Part shown: positions 56,213 through 64,000 of the stretch, one piece after another
Position numbering within the stretch: position 1 is the stretch's first letter
Layout: the number at the start of each line of letters is the position of its first letter
Origin: a virus
Strand: one strand, 5' to 3'
Length of the DNA stretch: 64,000 nt
IMG/VR virus record: IMGVR_UViG_3300042382_000102
Span: 1 to 64,000 of that record
Notes under the pieces: generated by a model
What the model was told of the DNA's origin: nothing
The model's input: the letters and a program-made list of their open reading frames with translations, nothing else
The model's database searches: none
Made by a program: the position numbers and the translations under genes

Positions 56213-56416
56213 TTAAGCGTTAAAGCAAGCACCAGGGCGTAATAACACTTCTGCTATCATACCCTCCATCGACTCATCTGAAATACATATAAAGGCAGTA
56301 ATATCAAACTCCGTAAAGCTTTCAAGAGCTGCCTCACATTCTTTACTATTTTCATAGATATACTCATTATATTTTTTACTAGAGTGATCAAAAGCAAATA
56401 CAGAATATCTCATCAT
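56213..56416 (-). CDS. Unrecognised 67-aa protein
   Basis: MMRYSVFAFDHSSKKYNEYIYENSKECEAALESFTEFDITAFICISDESMEGMIAEVLLRPGACFNA. The start overlaps the helicase stop (ATGA), a second ATG follows at once. Alternating helix-strand pattern. Lies between helicase and nrdA; function unknown. Confidence 0.6.
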   Translation of the reverse strand: MMRYSVFAFDHSSKKYNEYIYENSKECEAALESFTEFDITAFICISDESMEGMIAEVLLRPGACFNA

Positions 56417-58044
56417 ATAGTAAGATCCTCAAAACTATTACTTGCATTAATCAATCTACCAGTGTCTTCAATAAATCTATATTGACCCATAGGACCAGTT
56501 CTGCCAGTCCATCTATCTTTTAGTACCCAAAGCTTACTAGTGTGCCTCTGCACAGGGTCTGCTTCAAGTTTATTCCTACTAATAGCAATTAGTTGAGCAC
56601 CAATTTGCTTTAGAGAACCAGAACCTTTTAAATCATCATCTGAAGGTACAGCACCCTCTTCAAAAGATTTTTGATTATTGTTTGTTTTTCTTAAATGACT
56701 AACAACTCCAAGCCATATCCCATGACGCTTGGCTAGCTTTAGTAGGTCTGACATAAGTTTATCTGTAGCTCGATTAACATCATTATCTTCAGCATCTGAT
56801 ACTGCAATAGTAATGTGATCAAGATATATAAATTTACATCCACTTAAAGCCATGAATTCCATTTTATCAATTAGAGAATCGTCTCCCATTGAGCCTTGGT
56901 GATCTAAGAACATTATGCGACCTGTACCCATAGTCTCAGCCCAAGCAGACTTTTCTTCATCTTCAGTAACTTCAACATCAGGTAATTGGATACGCTTATT
57001 TAAGTGTAAAGCCATAATACCTTCAACTGTCTCAGACACACTTTCTTCTAAAGAACAAATACCAATCTTTTCATTTGTTGTTTGAAGTAAATGATATTGA
57101 TCTTCTTTTAGAAAAGAACTCTTACCCATACCAGTACCTGAGCAAAGTACAGTAATAGAGCCTAAACATCTACCATAAATCTTTTTATTAAGATCTACAG
57201 CAAATTCAGGCCAAGGTACATAATCAATCTCTGATTCGGCCTTGTATAAATCCCAAGTATCCGCTGAGTTAACAATGCCAACTGGACTCCAAGCTTGAGC
57301 ATCCCAAACTTGAGATAAGACTGCCATATGCCCTTCTTTTAAATAAAGTTCATTGGCATCTTTTAACTTAGTGTTCTTAACAATTTTAACTTTGTCAAAA
57401 CCAATAATCTTAGCAGCACGATCAGCAGCTTCTTTTCCTGGCTCATCATTGTCAAACCAAATAACTACTGAATCAAAACTACGTAACCAATCTCTATTAC
57501 TCAATAAGATACTAGTTTGACTTGCTGATGGTATAGAAACTACTGGATAAATCTTTTCATATTTATCGAACCAAGCCTGTGATACAGTTAATGCATCAAT
57601 CTCACCTTCAGTAATTACTAACTGTTTACCCCCATTACCCGCTTGCATTTGTCCAAAAAGACTTTTAATTTTTCCGACAACTGTGAAGTCTTTAGGGAGA
57701 ATCCGTTTCTTATATCCTGTAATTTCATTAATACCATATGGGTAATAATGTGTATCCACATCACCTTTTTCATTTACGGTAACCCTTATATTGAAGTGTT
57801 CTGCAATTTTCTTTGTGATCTTGCGGTCAGCAAAACCTCTTATAGCGTAACTAGAAATTTCTTCTAATGTTTCAGTGCCATAATTTTCCTTCTTAGTTGT
57901 CACTAGAGAATCCTTACTTTGATCTGGAAACCAACCACTACATGAAAAACAATATGAGGTTCTATCCTCGTATATCTGTCTAGCATCACTACTACCACAG
58001 TCTTCACTTAGGCAAGGTTGATCCTTTACAACTATTTTTCCCAT
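56413..58044 (-). CDS. Replicative primase-helicase (T7 gp4-like)
   Basis: 543 residues. A zinc module at the start (Cys11, Cys16, Cys32, Cys35) is followed by a TOPRIM primase domain (VITEGEIDAL with Glu146, VIWFDNDEPGKEAA with Asp198 and Asp200). The RecA-like helicase has Walker A GTGMGKSS (303-310), catalytic CSLEES (Glu333/334) and Walker B KFIYLDH (Asp409). The order zinc, TOPRIM, helicase in one chain is that of T7 gp4. It unwinds DNA and primes the lagging strand. It works with the T7-type polymerase encoded upstream. Confidence 0.93.
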   Translation of the reverse strand: MGKIVVKDQPCLSEDCGSSDARQIYEDRTSYCFSCSGWFPDQSKDSLVTTKKENYGTETLEEISSYAIRGFADRKITKKIAEHFNIRVTVNEKGDVDTHYYPYGINEITGYKKRILPKDFTVVGKIKSLFGQMQAGNGGKQLVITEGEIDALTVSQAWFDKYEKIYPVVSIPSASQTSILLSNRDWLRSFDSVVIWFDNDEPGKEAADRAAKIIGFDKVKIVKNTKLKDANELYLKEGHMAVLSQVWDAQAWSPVGIVNSADTWDLYKAESEIDYVPWPEFAVDLNKKIYGRCLGSITVLCSGTGMGKSSFLKEDQYHLLQTTNEKIGICSLEESVSETVEGIMALHLNKRIQLPDVEVTEDEEKSAWAETMGTGRIMFLDHQGSMGDDSLIDKMEFMALSGCKFIYLDHITIAVSDAEDNDVNRATDKLMSDLLKLAKRHGIWLGVVSHLRKTNNNQKSFEEGAVPSDDDLKGSGSLKQIGAQLIAISRNKLEADPVQRHTSKLWVLKDRWTGRTGPMGQYRFIEDTGRLINASNSFEDLTI

Positions 58045-58045
58045 T

Positions 58046-58222
58046 TTATTTATTTATTACATTGTTAGCTGCGAAACAAGCTGTTGATACAAAACTTAGT
58101 GCTATAGATACTAGTAAAAAGTCTGCTGAAGTCCATTGCTCTGTACCTGTTAATAAGTTAACTGATTGTGTTAATACCACAAGCATTGAACAAAAACCAA
58201 GTATAAAACCAATTAATTTCAT
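58046..58222 (-). CDS. Small membrane protein, 58 aa
   Basis: The start forms a TAATG junction with the upstream gene. Product: MKLIGFILGFCSMLVVLTQS then VNLLTGTEQWTSADFLLVSI and ALSFVSTACFAANNVINK. Two hydrophobic helices (about 2-19 and 34-52). The opposite strand is also open over this stretch but lacks context. Convincing by position; function unknown. Confidence 0.65.
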   Translation of the reverse strand: MKLIGFILGFCSMLVVLTQSVNLLTGTEQWTSADFLLVSIALSFVSTACFAANNVINK

Positions 58223-58668
58223 TATTTTAATCCTGCTAATTTATTTAATCTTTTACGATGTCTGAGAGATACTGTTTCAGAAGAGCGCCATTGTACTTTA
58301 TCAATGAATCTATTATACCAGATATGATTATTAGTTGGAACTTCTACAAAACATTGAGACCATGTTTCTGCCCAACTTAAACCTCCTCTAGTATAATATT
58401 GCTCTAATACGTGGAATTCAAATGAGTCTATACCATTCTCTTCTATTAGTGCATTGATGTCTTTAGATGAACTAGTATAAACTCTCCAATTGCTTGGTTT
58501 GCCTTTATTAAGTCTACCATTCCCTTTAAACATCTTTTTACCAATATACATCATACCATTCTTTTTATCTTTAATTAAATAAATAAATCCAAAAGCATTT
58601 TCATGATCTAGTTGTTCAGTAAATTCCCAGTGCCCATTATCCTTCTTCTTTAATTTGGAAGTGGTCAT
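58222..58668 (-). CDS. GIY-YIG-like nuclease
   Basis: 148 residues. Near the start lies ENAFGFIYLIKDKKNGMMYIGKKMF (about 24-48), a GIY...YIG core in the form GFIYLI-x-MYIGKK. WRVYTSSSKDIN and ESFEFHVLEQYYTRGGLSWAETWSQC follow, consistent with the catalytic fold. The typical conserved Arg and Glu are only partly clear. Similar small proteins occur in T4- and T7-type phages as putative endonucleases. It overlaps the exonuclease gene by 32 bases. Confidence 0.7.
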   Translation of the reverse strand: MTTSKLKKKDNGHWEFTEQLDHENAFGFIYLIKDKKNGMMYIGKKMFKGNGRLNKGKPSNWRVYTSSSKDINALIEENGIDSFEFHVLEQYYTRGGLSWAETWSQCFVEVPTNNHIWYNRFIDKVQWRSSETVSLRHRKRLNKLAGLK

Positions 58669-59341
58669 TTATATAGCGCCAGATGTGGATCAACCTGCCA
58701 TTGGCAAGTAAATAAGGTTTCCACTGGTCGCCATATTGTTGTTTGTAAGCATTTATTACTGCTGCCTTTCTTTTATTATTATTATCACAGCCCTCTAAAA
58801 TCTTTAAGGCCTTTACTGGCCCGATCTTAGGTAGTCCAGGAATATTATCTACTGCATCACCCATTAAAATTTGTTTCCAATAGTGTATATCAGCTGATTC
58901 CTCATCTACTTCATAATGTTCATCCTTTCCTGGTTTAAAATGTTTACCAGGAATACAATCTAGATCTTTGTCTATTGTACATACTACAAACGGATCATTA
59001 TCCCTAGTTGCTTCTACCGCCCAAATTCGAATTAAGTCATCTGCCTCAAATCCGTGAGCAACTACAGCATTAGGATGATTACAAAACCATTCTTTGAGTT
59101 CATCAAAATATTCAGCCCTATTTTTCTTAGATGCTAACCTAGATGCACTTCTTTTATATTCTTTAAAAAACTCTTCTCTCCAATTATTTAGACCACCAAT
59201 TGCAATGAGATAATCAGTGCAAAAGGTGTTTTCAATAACTTCTTGAAGAACTATGTCTAATTTAATCTTAGCTTCTTCTACGTTTTCAGTATCCCAAATA
59301 GCCTGATATAGTAGAACGTCTCCGTCTACTAATGCTATCAT
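58637..59341 (-). CDS. 5'-3' exonuclease / flap endonuclease (T7 gp6-like)
   Basis: 234 residues beginning MIALVDGDVLLYQA, with acidic metal-binding residues Asp6 and Asp8. Then come VVAHGFEADDLI (about 92-103), VVCTIDKDLDCIPG, and GDAVDNIPGLPKIGPVKALKIL, the helix-hairpin-helix DNA grip of the FEN family. It removes RNA primers and degrades DNA ends in T7-type replication. Adjacent to the GIY-YIG gene and upstream polymerase genes. Confidence 0.9.
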   Translation of the reverse strand: MIALVDGDVLLYQAIWDTENVEEAKIKLDIVLQEVIENTFCTDYLIAIGGLNNWREEFFKEYKRSASRLASKKNRAEYFDELKEWFCNHPNAVVAHGFEADDLIRIWAVEATRDNDPFVVCTIDKDLDCIPGKHFKPGKDEHYEVDEESADIHYWKQILMGDAVDNIPGLPKIGPVKALKILEGCDNNNKRKAAVINAYKQQYGDQWKPYLLANGRLIHIWRYINDHFQIKEEG

Positions 59342-59526
59342 ACTGGGTAGGTTACTTTCTCAAAGCCATATCTCTTAACTCGAGCTAATAGTTTCTTGCC
59401 AACTTTATTACGAACTTTATACTTAATAATTGTAGGACGATCTACAAAGCTAAGATATAAATACTTATCGCCACGAGGATAAGTATATGTTGCCGATGGA
59501 ACTCTGTATACTAATGATTTTTTCAT
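59338..59526 (-). CDS. Unrecognised 62-aa basic protein
   Basis: MKKSLVYRVPSATYTYPRGDKYLYLSFVDRPTIIKYKVRNKVGKKLLARVKRYGFEKVTYPV. Basic, beta-rich. Overlaps both neighbours by four bases (ATGA), so part of the dCMP deaminase-exonuclease string. May bind nucleic acid; no family recognised. Confidence 0.65.
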   Translation of the reverse strand: MKKSLVYRVPSATYTYPRGDKYLYLSFVDRPTIIKYKVRNKVGKKLLARVKRYGFEKVTYPV

Positions 59527-59936
59527 TTTTGTTGTACTCTTATATTACTGTGAATTAATGTTAAAATACCTGAATCAGTTTTATATCTGTCTGAAAATAT
59601 TACTCTTTCAACGCCAGATTGGATTAGTAGCAGTGAACAATTGTCACAAGGAGCAGTTGTCACATATACTGTTGATCCTTTTAAACTCAAACCTTCTGCA
59701 GCAGCCTTAGAGACTAAATTTGCTTCAGCATGAATTACATAGGATAATGTTTTATTATAATCATCTTCACATTTATTAGGAAAACCTGTGGGAGTTCCAT
59801 TAAATCCGAAGCTGAGAATATTATTATTTTTTACTGCTATAGCACCAACCTTACGCTTTTCAGCATGAGACATTAGTGCTATTCTTTTAGCAAGATCTAA
59901 ATACAGGGAATCGTAGCGATCTTCTTTTGTAACCAT
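59523..59936 (-). CDS. dCMP deaminase
   Basis: 137 residues with the zinc motif HAEANLVSKA (His69, Glu71) and TTAPCDNCSLLLIQSGV (Cys97, Cys100), plus RKVGAIAVKNNNILSFGFNGTPTGFPNKCED typical of deoxycytidylate deaminase. It converts dCMP to dUMP, the substrate of thymidylate synthase, and so supplies dTTP. No thymidylate synthase is visible in the window, so a host or distant phage enzyme must complete the step. Confidence 0.9.
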   Translation of the reverse strand: MVTKEDRYDSLYLDLAKRIALMSHAEKRKVGAIAVKNNNILSFGFNGTPTGFPNKCEDDYNKTLSYVIHAEANLVSKAAAEGLSLKGSTVYVTTAPCDNCSLLLIQSGVERVIFSDRYKTDSGILTLIHSNIRVQQK

Positions 59937-60388
59937 GAAGGTGCATCTCTATTTGTATATCGCATTAAATTTATTTTTTCAGTTAAATAATAATTTCGAT
60001 ATGATTCAACTGTATCATTTAACTTACAATGATCTGGCATGGCTAAGGGAGGGTCTTGCCAATCTTCTGCTTTAATGTCCCTTGGAAAACTAGAAAGTGT
60101 ACCTGAATGATCTAAAATAGTTTTATGTACTTTTCCAAATCGGTGAGTATACTCTTTACCAAGTTCTTCCATAAGAATATAAAGCCACATATAATGCTTA
60201 ATACTACTACGAACCCAAACAGCAGAAGGATGATTGTCATGTGTCTTTTTGTAAGGCCCACCATCACCAACTAGATGATGGGCGGTAGATAATAACTGTG
60301 CTGACTCAAGAATCATCTTTACTACATGAGAATCATAGTGAGCCTTAGCACATTCTGTTTGGTTTTTGTCTAAATAAAAAATGTTCAT
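59897..60388 (-). CDS. Conserved phage protein, 163 aa, unknown function
   Basis: MNIFYLDKNQTECAKAHYDSHVVKMILESAQLLSTAHHLVGDG leads to HPSAVWVRSSIKHYMWLYILMEELGKEYTHRFGKVHKTI. The His-rich HYDSHVVKMxLESAQxLSTAH and HPxxxWxRxSxxxYxWL motifs define a family common in aquatic phages. It faintly recalls pyrimidine-dimer glycosylase-type sequences, but I cannot assign that. All-helical. Overlaps the dCMP deaminase by 40 bases. Confidence 0.75.
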   Translation of the reverse strand: MNIFYLDKNQTECAKAHYDSHVVKMILESAQLLSTAHHLVGDGGPYKKTHDNHPSAVWVRSSIKHYMWLYILMEELGKEYTHRFGKVHKTILDHSGTLSSFPRDIKAEDWQDPPLAMPDHCKLNDTVESYRNYYLTEKINLMRYTNRDAPSWLQKKIATIPCI

Positions 60389-61023
60389 GATTCGTGTATG
60401 TGTGTAAATTCAGGGTATTTAGCTTTAATTTTAGCTATATACTTTGGATCATCATTCTTTCTAATTAAATGAACTTTGAATTCTTTACTAATGTCAAACT
60501 CTACACTAGTGTCTAATTCATAATCTTCCGAATTAGTTAAATAATCCCAATAATAACCACGAGTATAAGAAGCTTTAGACAAACTTCCATGAAATGTGTT
60601 TAACATCTCAATTGGTTGTCTATCACATAATACAATTTGAATTGGCATAAAACAATTTTTTACGTTTAATACACCAACAACTCCATTATCTAAACTATGT
60701 GTATAATAAGAATTATTTGTTACATCTTCTAATTCATCAGCTTGAAGCTGTAATGCTTGTGATATTCTGTCTTTGATACTATTTCTAGACTCATTAGGAT
60801 ACCCATGAATATAGATATCTAAATCCTTTGCAGGGTTACCTAATGCCCAGTCTCGTGGTGCTCCACCTAGAATACAAGAATAAGGGTCCACAATATGTAA
60901 CATGTTTAATGCTGCATGAGCACAGTTTTTCTGTGATTCAATAGTTTTACTTTTCATTTCAGTTTTTAAAGAAAGAGATTCTAAAAGTGCTTTTTTAATT
61001 CTATCATTTATATCGTTATACAT
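60385..61023 (-). CDS. Nucleotidyltransferase-fold protein
   Basis: 212 residues. The motif CILGGAPRDWALGNPAKDLDIYIHG (50-74) contains GG..RD and the Asp67-x-Asp69 metal pair of polymerase-beta-like nucleotidyltransferases, as in CCA-adding and poly(A) enzymes. A third acidic residue is not obvious further on (candidates in VGVLNVKNCFMPIQIVLCD). The enzyme lacks the usual tRNA-binding C-terminal domain, so it is a small phage-type version. Possible target: tRNA ends or a small molecule. Four-base overlap with the next gene. Confidence 0.75.
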   Translation of the reverse strand: MYNDINDRIKKALLESLSLKTEMKSKTIESQKNCAHAALNMLHIVDPYSCILGGAPRDWALGNPAKDLDIYIHGYPNESRNSIKDRISQALQLQADELEDVTNNSYYTHSLDNGVVGVLNVKNCFMPIQIVLCDRQPIEMLNTFHGSLSKASYTRGYYWDYLTNSEDYELDTSVEFDISKEFKVHLIRKNDDPKYIAKIKAKYPEFTHIHES

Positions 61024-61034
61024 TTTATTCCCAG

Positions 61035-62912
61035 TTAATGTACATCATACCAGTTATTACCGATTTTGGACTCACCATCCATAATATCCACACCAAATAA
61101 CTTTGGACCATCTTGAAAAGCTTTTTTAGCAATTGCAGATGCTCTTTCAGCATACTCGATAGGAACTTCAAATTCAATCTCGTCATGATAAAATATCAAC
61201 GGATTGAATGGTATGTTCTCCTCTTGGAGTCTAACATAAGTAAGAGCAGTAGCTGCTTTACATGTAATAGCTTCACAACTCTGTAATAGATAATTGAGAG
61301 ACTTATGAGCAGATTCACAAGGAATCTTTCTACCATCAAGTGCAGGAATCCAAGGACTGCCACGTAACTCTGTTTGGTTATAAACAGCATTAATACGCTT
61401 AATCAATGAATCTAGTCCTGGAATACGTTTTGCAAACTCAGCTTTAATCTTATTACCAAGTTTAGCATTACGAACACCAGTTAAAATTAAAGAAACCTTC
61501 TCACCACCAGCACCAAACAAATAAGCATAAATGAATGGCTTCGCTAATTTACGAGATACAGTAGGGTCTTTAATAATCTTAGGAAACTTAGATTGTTCTT
61601 CTGTCATTACAGCTGTTAGTACATCTGCATTCTTTTGATGCACATCTCCATTTAAAACTTCATTAGTATACTCATCATTTTTTAGATAATGACATAAAGC
61701 TCTAAATTGATTACCAGAAGAGTCAGCGCCAATAATTGCATACCCAGGACTAGCCATAAATAATTTACGAATATCTGGACCCCATTCGGAATCAGCACCT
61801 GGAACATTGACAATACCACTATGTCTAGCACGACCAGTTGGAGTAGAGATAGTAAAACAACTACCATGTAATCTGTTATTCTCATCTAAAGACTCCAACC
61901 ATCCAGACAATATAGAGTGTCTAGATCTAGTAGTATAATACTTATCAATTAGCATCCCTACTTCACCTAACTTCTCTAGTGAACTAGTAGTTAACTTTTC
62001 AGATACTTTAATAAATTCATTACCTTGTTTTTTCCAATTCCAGTCGTCAGGCTCCCAACCAATTTTGTGTAAATATAATTTAACTGAATCAATATTACCT
62101 AAATCAGGTTGTACATATTCAAATCGTTGATATGGACCCTCTACCATACGATCATCCCTGCCATTAGAAGGATCAATATTAAAATATCTAGCAGTAACGG
62201 CATCATAATTACCGTTCTTAATCCACTTTGGTATTTTAGGTTGTTTATCCAAGACTTTAGTTTCTGTACTAAGTCGTGGCTCAATAACAGCTTGAACTTC
62301 TGCCATTTGAGCTTCCATAGCAGCCAATAGTTTTGTAGCAGCATCTTTGTCAAATTGCCATCCTATATATTCTGCATCAGCACAAAATTGTGCGGTAAGG
62401 TGCTCATTTTTAATAGAAGTTTTAAGATATGGCTTTTTCTCAGTCATACCTTTTAATTCTTTAATAAGACCTCTATAGACCTTAACGTTGATTTTTACGT
62501 CTTCTCTACACCGATGTAGCATGTCGGTTGAGTACTGACTCCAGTCCTCATGCTCGACCTTACTATGACCAAGGTATTCACCCCATACAGCTAGAGAATG
62601 CTTTCCATTAAATCGATCATAATTAATGACTTGCGATAGTAACATCGTATCATATAATTTAGTTTCTTTATTTGGAATCCAATTGTATAGTTTTCGGAGA
62701 ACAAGTAAGTCATAGCCAATAATATTATGGCCAATTAAACTTGTTGCTTTCGATAGGTGTTGTAAGCCTTGCTCTAAGCTTGGATATTGTGGATCATAGT
62801 CGGTAAAGATTAGCTCTTCACCAGTACTAGTATCATTTGTCACAATCATCCAAACTTTACTTACAGTGTCTAGTAAACCATCACTTTCGATGTCAAATAC
62901 TAGATTGCTCAT
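61035..62912 (-). CDS. DNA polymerase, family A (T7 gp5-like)
   Basis: 625 residues. The 3'-5' exonuclease domain shows VFDIES (Asp7, Glu9), GHNIIGYD (Asp68) and HRCREDVKIN (Asp138). At the last, the usual tyrosine four residues before Asp138 is Arg134, with His133 beside it. The polymerase domain has motif A IIGADSSGNQFRAL (Asp397), motif B RKLAKPFIYAYLFGAG (Arg454, Lys458, Tyr462) and motif C FYHDEIEFEV (His576, Asp577, Glu578). Slightly shorter than T7 gp5 (about 700). It is the replicative polymerase, paired with the helicase-primase and exonuclease here. Confidence 0.94.
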   Translation of the reverse strand: MSNLVFDIESDGLLDTVSKVWMIVTNDTSTGEELIFTDYDPQYPSLEQGLQHLSKATSLIGHNIIGYDLLVLRKLYNWIPNKETKLYDTMLLSQVINYDRFNGKHSLAVWGEYLGHSKVEHEDWSQYSTDMLHRCREDVKINVKVYRGLIKELKGMTEKKPYLKTSIKNEHLTAQFCADAEYIGWQFDKDAATKLLAAMEAQMAEVQAVIEPRLSTETKVLDKQPKIPKWIKNGNYDAVTARYFNIDPSNGRDDRMVEGPYQRFEYVQPDLGNIDSVKLYLHKIGWEPDDWNWKKQGNEFIKVSEKLTTSSLEKLGEVGMLIDKYYTTRSRHSILSGWLESLDENNRLHGSCFTISTPTGRARHSGIVNVPGADSEWGPDIRKLFMASPGYAIIGADSSGNQFRALCHYLKNDEYTNEVLNGDVHQKNADVLTAVMTEEQSKFPKIIKDPTVSRKLAKPFIYAYLFGAGGEKVSLILTGVRNAKLGNKIKAEFAKRIPGLDSLIKRINAVYNQTELRGSPWIPALDGRKIPCESAHKSLNYLLQSCEAITCKAATALTYVRLQEENIPFNPLIFYHDEIEFEVPIEYAERASAIAKKAFQDGPKLFGVDIMDGESKIGNNWYDVH

Positions 62913-63495
62913 TTAATAATTTTTCTATATCTTTAATTTTAATTGGTTGGTTATTGTTTTTAGTGTAAGCAAGTAGGAACTTTAAATACCATAATGCTTT
63001 ACCTAATTCTTGTTCTTCAGCATCTTTACCGCCAAGGCGATCTAGATACTTTCGTACTTGTAGTTCAACTGCTGCCTTGAAGCAATCAGGATTTCTAAAG
63101 CTCGGTAGATATTGCATAGCCTCTAGCCATTGTAAATCCATTATATAACTCTGATAGTGACTAGGATTAATAGCACTCTGGTAGTTAGGAGTAAGAATAG
63201 TGCTCTTTAATGTTGTTGGATTTTCTTTTAAGTATTTCATAAGCTGATCTACTTCCCACTCATCATCACCATCTTCAATAGCCCACGTATTTAATAAGTT
63301 ACGATAGTCATTTACAGCACCAATTGTATTTAACTCCTTAGATCTGTTTTTTACAGATGTAGGCCAAATACATTTGATAGTAAAGAAATTCATATTGTCT
63401 TTCCATGCAGTTACAGCATTTTCAAAGTCATTATATGTTCCTACTACCCCACGCTTATCATCATACGAATACACTTCATATACTGGTACGTACAT
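62893..63495 (-). CDS. DUF3310-containing protein
   Basis: GAGGATCAAG before the ATG at 63495 gives 200 residues starting MYVPVYEVYSYDDKRGVVG. The N-terminal half is unassigned. The C-terminal half has the DUF3310 pattern: INPSHYQSYIMDLQWLEAMQYLPSF, then CFKAAVELQVRKYLDRLGGKDAEEQELGKALWYLKFLLAY. The family is frequent in phages near replication genes; its biochemical role is not established. Overlaps the polymerase start by 20 bases. Confidence 0.8.
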   Translation of the reverse strand: MYVPVYEVYSYDDKRGVVGTYNDFENAVTAWKDNMNFFTIKCIWPTSVKNRSKELNTIGAVNDYRNLLNTWAIEDGDDEWEVDQLMKYLKENPTTLKSTILTPNYQSAINPSHYQSYIMDLQWLEAMQYLPSFRNPDCFKAAVELQVRKYLDRLGGKDAEEQELGKALWYLKFLLAYTKNNNQPIKIKDIEKLLNEQSSI

Positions 63496-63658
63496 CTTGA
63501 TCCTCTGGTTTATATAGTTTGCCCTCATCAATAGCTTGTTTTAGCATATGTATAAAAGCATAATTCATAAGGTATTCTCTTGCTTCGTTATCTAAGTCTA
63601 GTATAACATTAGCACTACCATCTTCATTTTCATTAATCTTAGATATTGTAAACTTCAT
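63476..63658 (-). CDS. Unrecognised 60-aa protein
   Basis: MKFTISKINENEDGSANVILDLDNEAREYLMNYAFIHMLKQAIDEGKLYKPEDQDVRTSI. The form (beta hairpin, then NYAFxxMLKQAIDEG) recurs in phage proteins next to DNA replication genes. Its stop overlaps the DUF3310 start by 20 bases. Function unknown. Confidence 0.7.
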   Translation of the reverse strand: MKFTISKINENEDGSANVILDLDNEAREYLMNYAFIHMLKQAIDEGKLYKPEDQDVRTSI

Positions 63659-63921
63659 TAGTATACATCTCCATTTTCTTGAATCTTTTTATCTTCATAA
63701 GGTGCAGCTATTCTACGATAAAACTCAATCTTAGCACCTTCTAGAGCACCTACAATGTCGTTAATTGCTTGGTAGTTACCTTTATCTGTACGATTAAAAT
63801 AATCTCGTACAATAGAAGTAATAACAAAGTTTAACTCACCAGGGGTAGTGCATAAATCACCAACCTCAGCTACACTCTTTGTATGTAAGAACTGTTTAAA
63901 GTCTTGTCGAATATAAGGCAT
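63658..63921 (-). CDS. Widespread phage protein (DUF6899-like), 87 aa
   Basis: MPYIRQDFKQFLHTKSVAEVGDLCTTPGELNFVITSIVRDYFNRTDKGNYQAINDIVGALEGAKIEFYRRIAAPYEDKKIQENGDVY. TPGELNxVIT...YQAINDIxGALEGAKxEFYRRxxAPYEDxKIxENGDVY is a very conserved family in marine and other lytic phages, usually near nucleotide metabolism genes. Function unknown. Confidence 0.8.
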   Translation of the reverse strand: MPYIRQDFKQFLHTKSVAEVGDLCTTPGELNFVITSIVRDYFNRTDKGNYQAINDIVGALEGAKIEFYRRIAAPYEDKKIQENGDVY

Positions 63922-64000
63922 TAATCTAAATACTCCGTAATAATAGTGTCACAAGCTTTGTCTACTGTAGATCTCCACTCTGTAACTAGAGACTCAAAGA
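63921..64000 (-). CDS. 3' end of an unidentified gene (partial)
   Basis: The last 26 codons of a frame entering from beyond the window: FESLVTEWRSTVDKACDTII then TEYLD and stop, with a TAATG junction to the next gene. Too short to identify. Confidence 0.55.
   Translation of the reverse strand, partial: FESLVTEWRSTVDKACDTIITEYLD

Noticed and set aside
58062-58265. Plus-strand open frame opposite a small membrane protein gene
   Set aside because: It has no neighbours on its strand and no ribosome binding site, while the minus-strand frame forms a TAATG junction and fills the gap exactly.

Overview
The window is a contiguous piece of a large, AT-rich, double-stranded DNA tailed bacteriophage genome. 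Every supported gene lies on the minus strand, so expression runs from high to low coordinates. A 2438-residue tape measure, a lambda-type chaperone frameshift, a tail-tip protein of the J type and no sheath gene point to a long non-contractile (siphovirus-like) tail. A lipobox o-spanin candidate, an i-spanin candidate and secreted peptidoglycan hydrolases point to a Gram-negative host. No integrase or repressor was seen, which fits a lytic phage, although only part of the genome is visible.

Layout in order of transcription. 64.0-48.1 kb: replication and nucleotide metabolism, with a family A DNA polymerase, a nucleotidyltransferase-fold protein, dCMP deaminase, 5'-3' exonuclease, a GIY-YIG-like nuclease, T7-type primase-helicase, class I ribonucleotide reductase (NrdA carrying a glutaredoxin domain, then NrdB), a ClpP-like protease, a Cys-rich 449-residue protein and a zinc aminopeptidase-like enzyme. 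48.1-43.0 kb: tightly overlapping small genes of mostly unknown function, including a second deaminase-fold protein. 43.0-42.1 kb: a SleB-type hydrolase flanked by two phage-type promoters and followed by a strong intrinsic terminator. 42.1-35.2 kb: terminase, a tRNA-like gene, spanins, GH19 endolysin, several small membrane proteins including a holin candidate, and PhoH. 35.2-25.1 kb: portal, a giant minor-head/RNA-polymerase fusion, scaffold, major capsid protein, connectors and tail tube. 25.0-1 kb: tail chaperones, tape measure, tail tip and very large repeat-built fibre proteins.

The central discovery is a possible self-contained transcription system. The 1472-residue protein in the usual minor-head slot between portal and scaffold has a phage Mu gpF-like head domain at its N-terminus. 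Its C-terminal half carries the complete catalytic motif set of a T7-family single-subunit RNA polymerase. Four intergenic sites in the window share a near-identical sequence ending in GACGCTAAAGAGA. It resembles the T7, T3 and SP6 promoter cores closely and points the same way as the genes. All four sites lie between 43 kb and 3 kb, ahead of the lysis, packaging, tail and fibre blocks, and none lies in the replication region. A reasonable model is a capsid-borne RNA polymerase delivered with the DNA, with phage-specific promoters driving late genes. A second stand-alone RNA polymerase outside the window cannot be excluded as the enzyme that reads them.

Several real genes are too short for routine calling. 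They were read directly from overlapping start-stop junctions and ribosome binding sites, and most encode small membrane proteins. No function is claimed for genes described as unrecognised.
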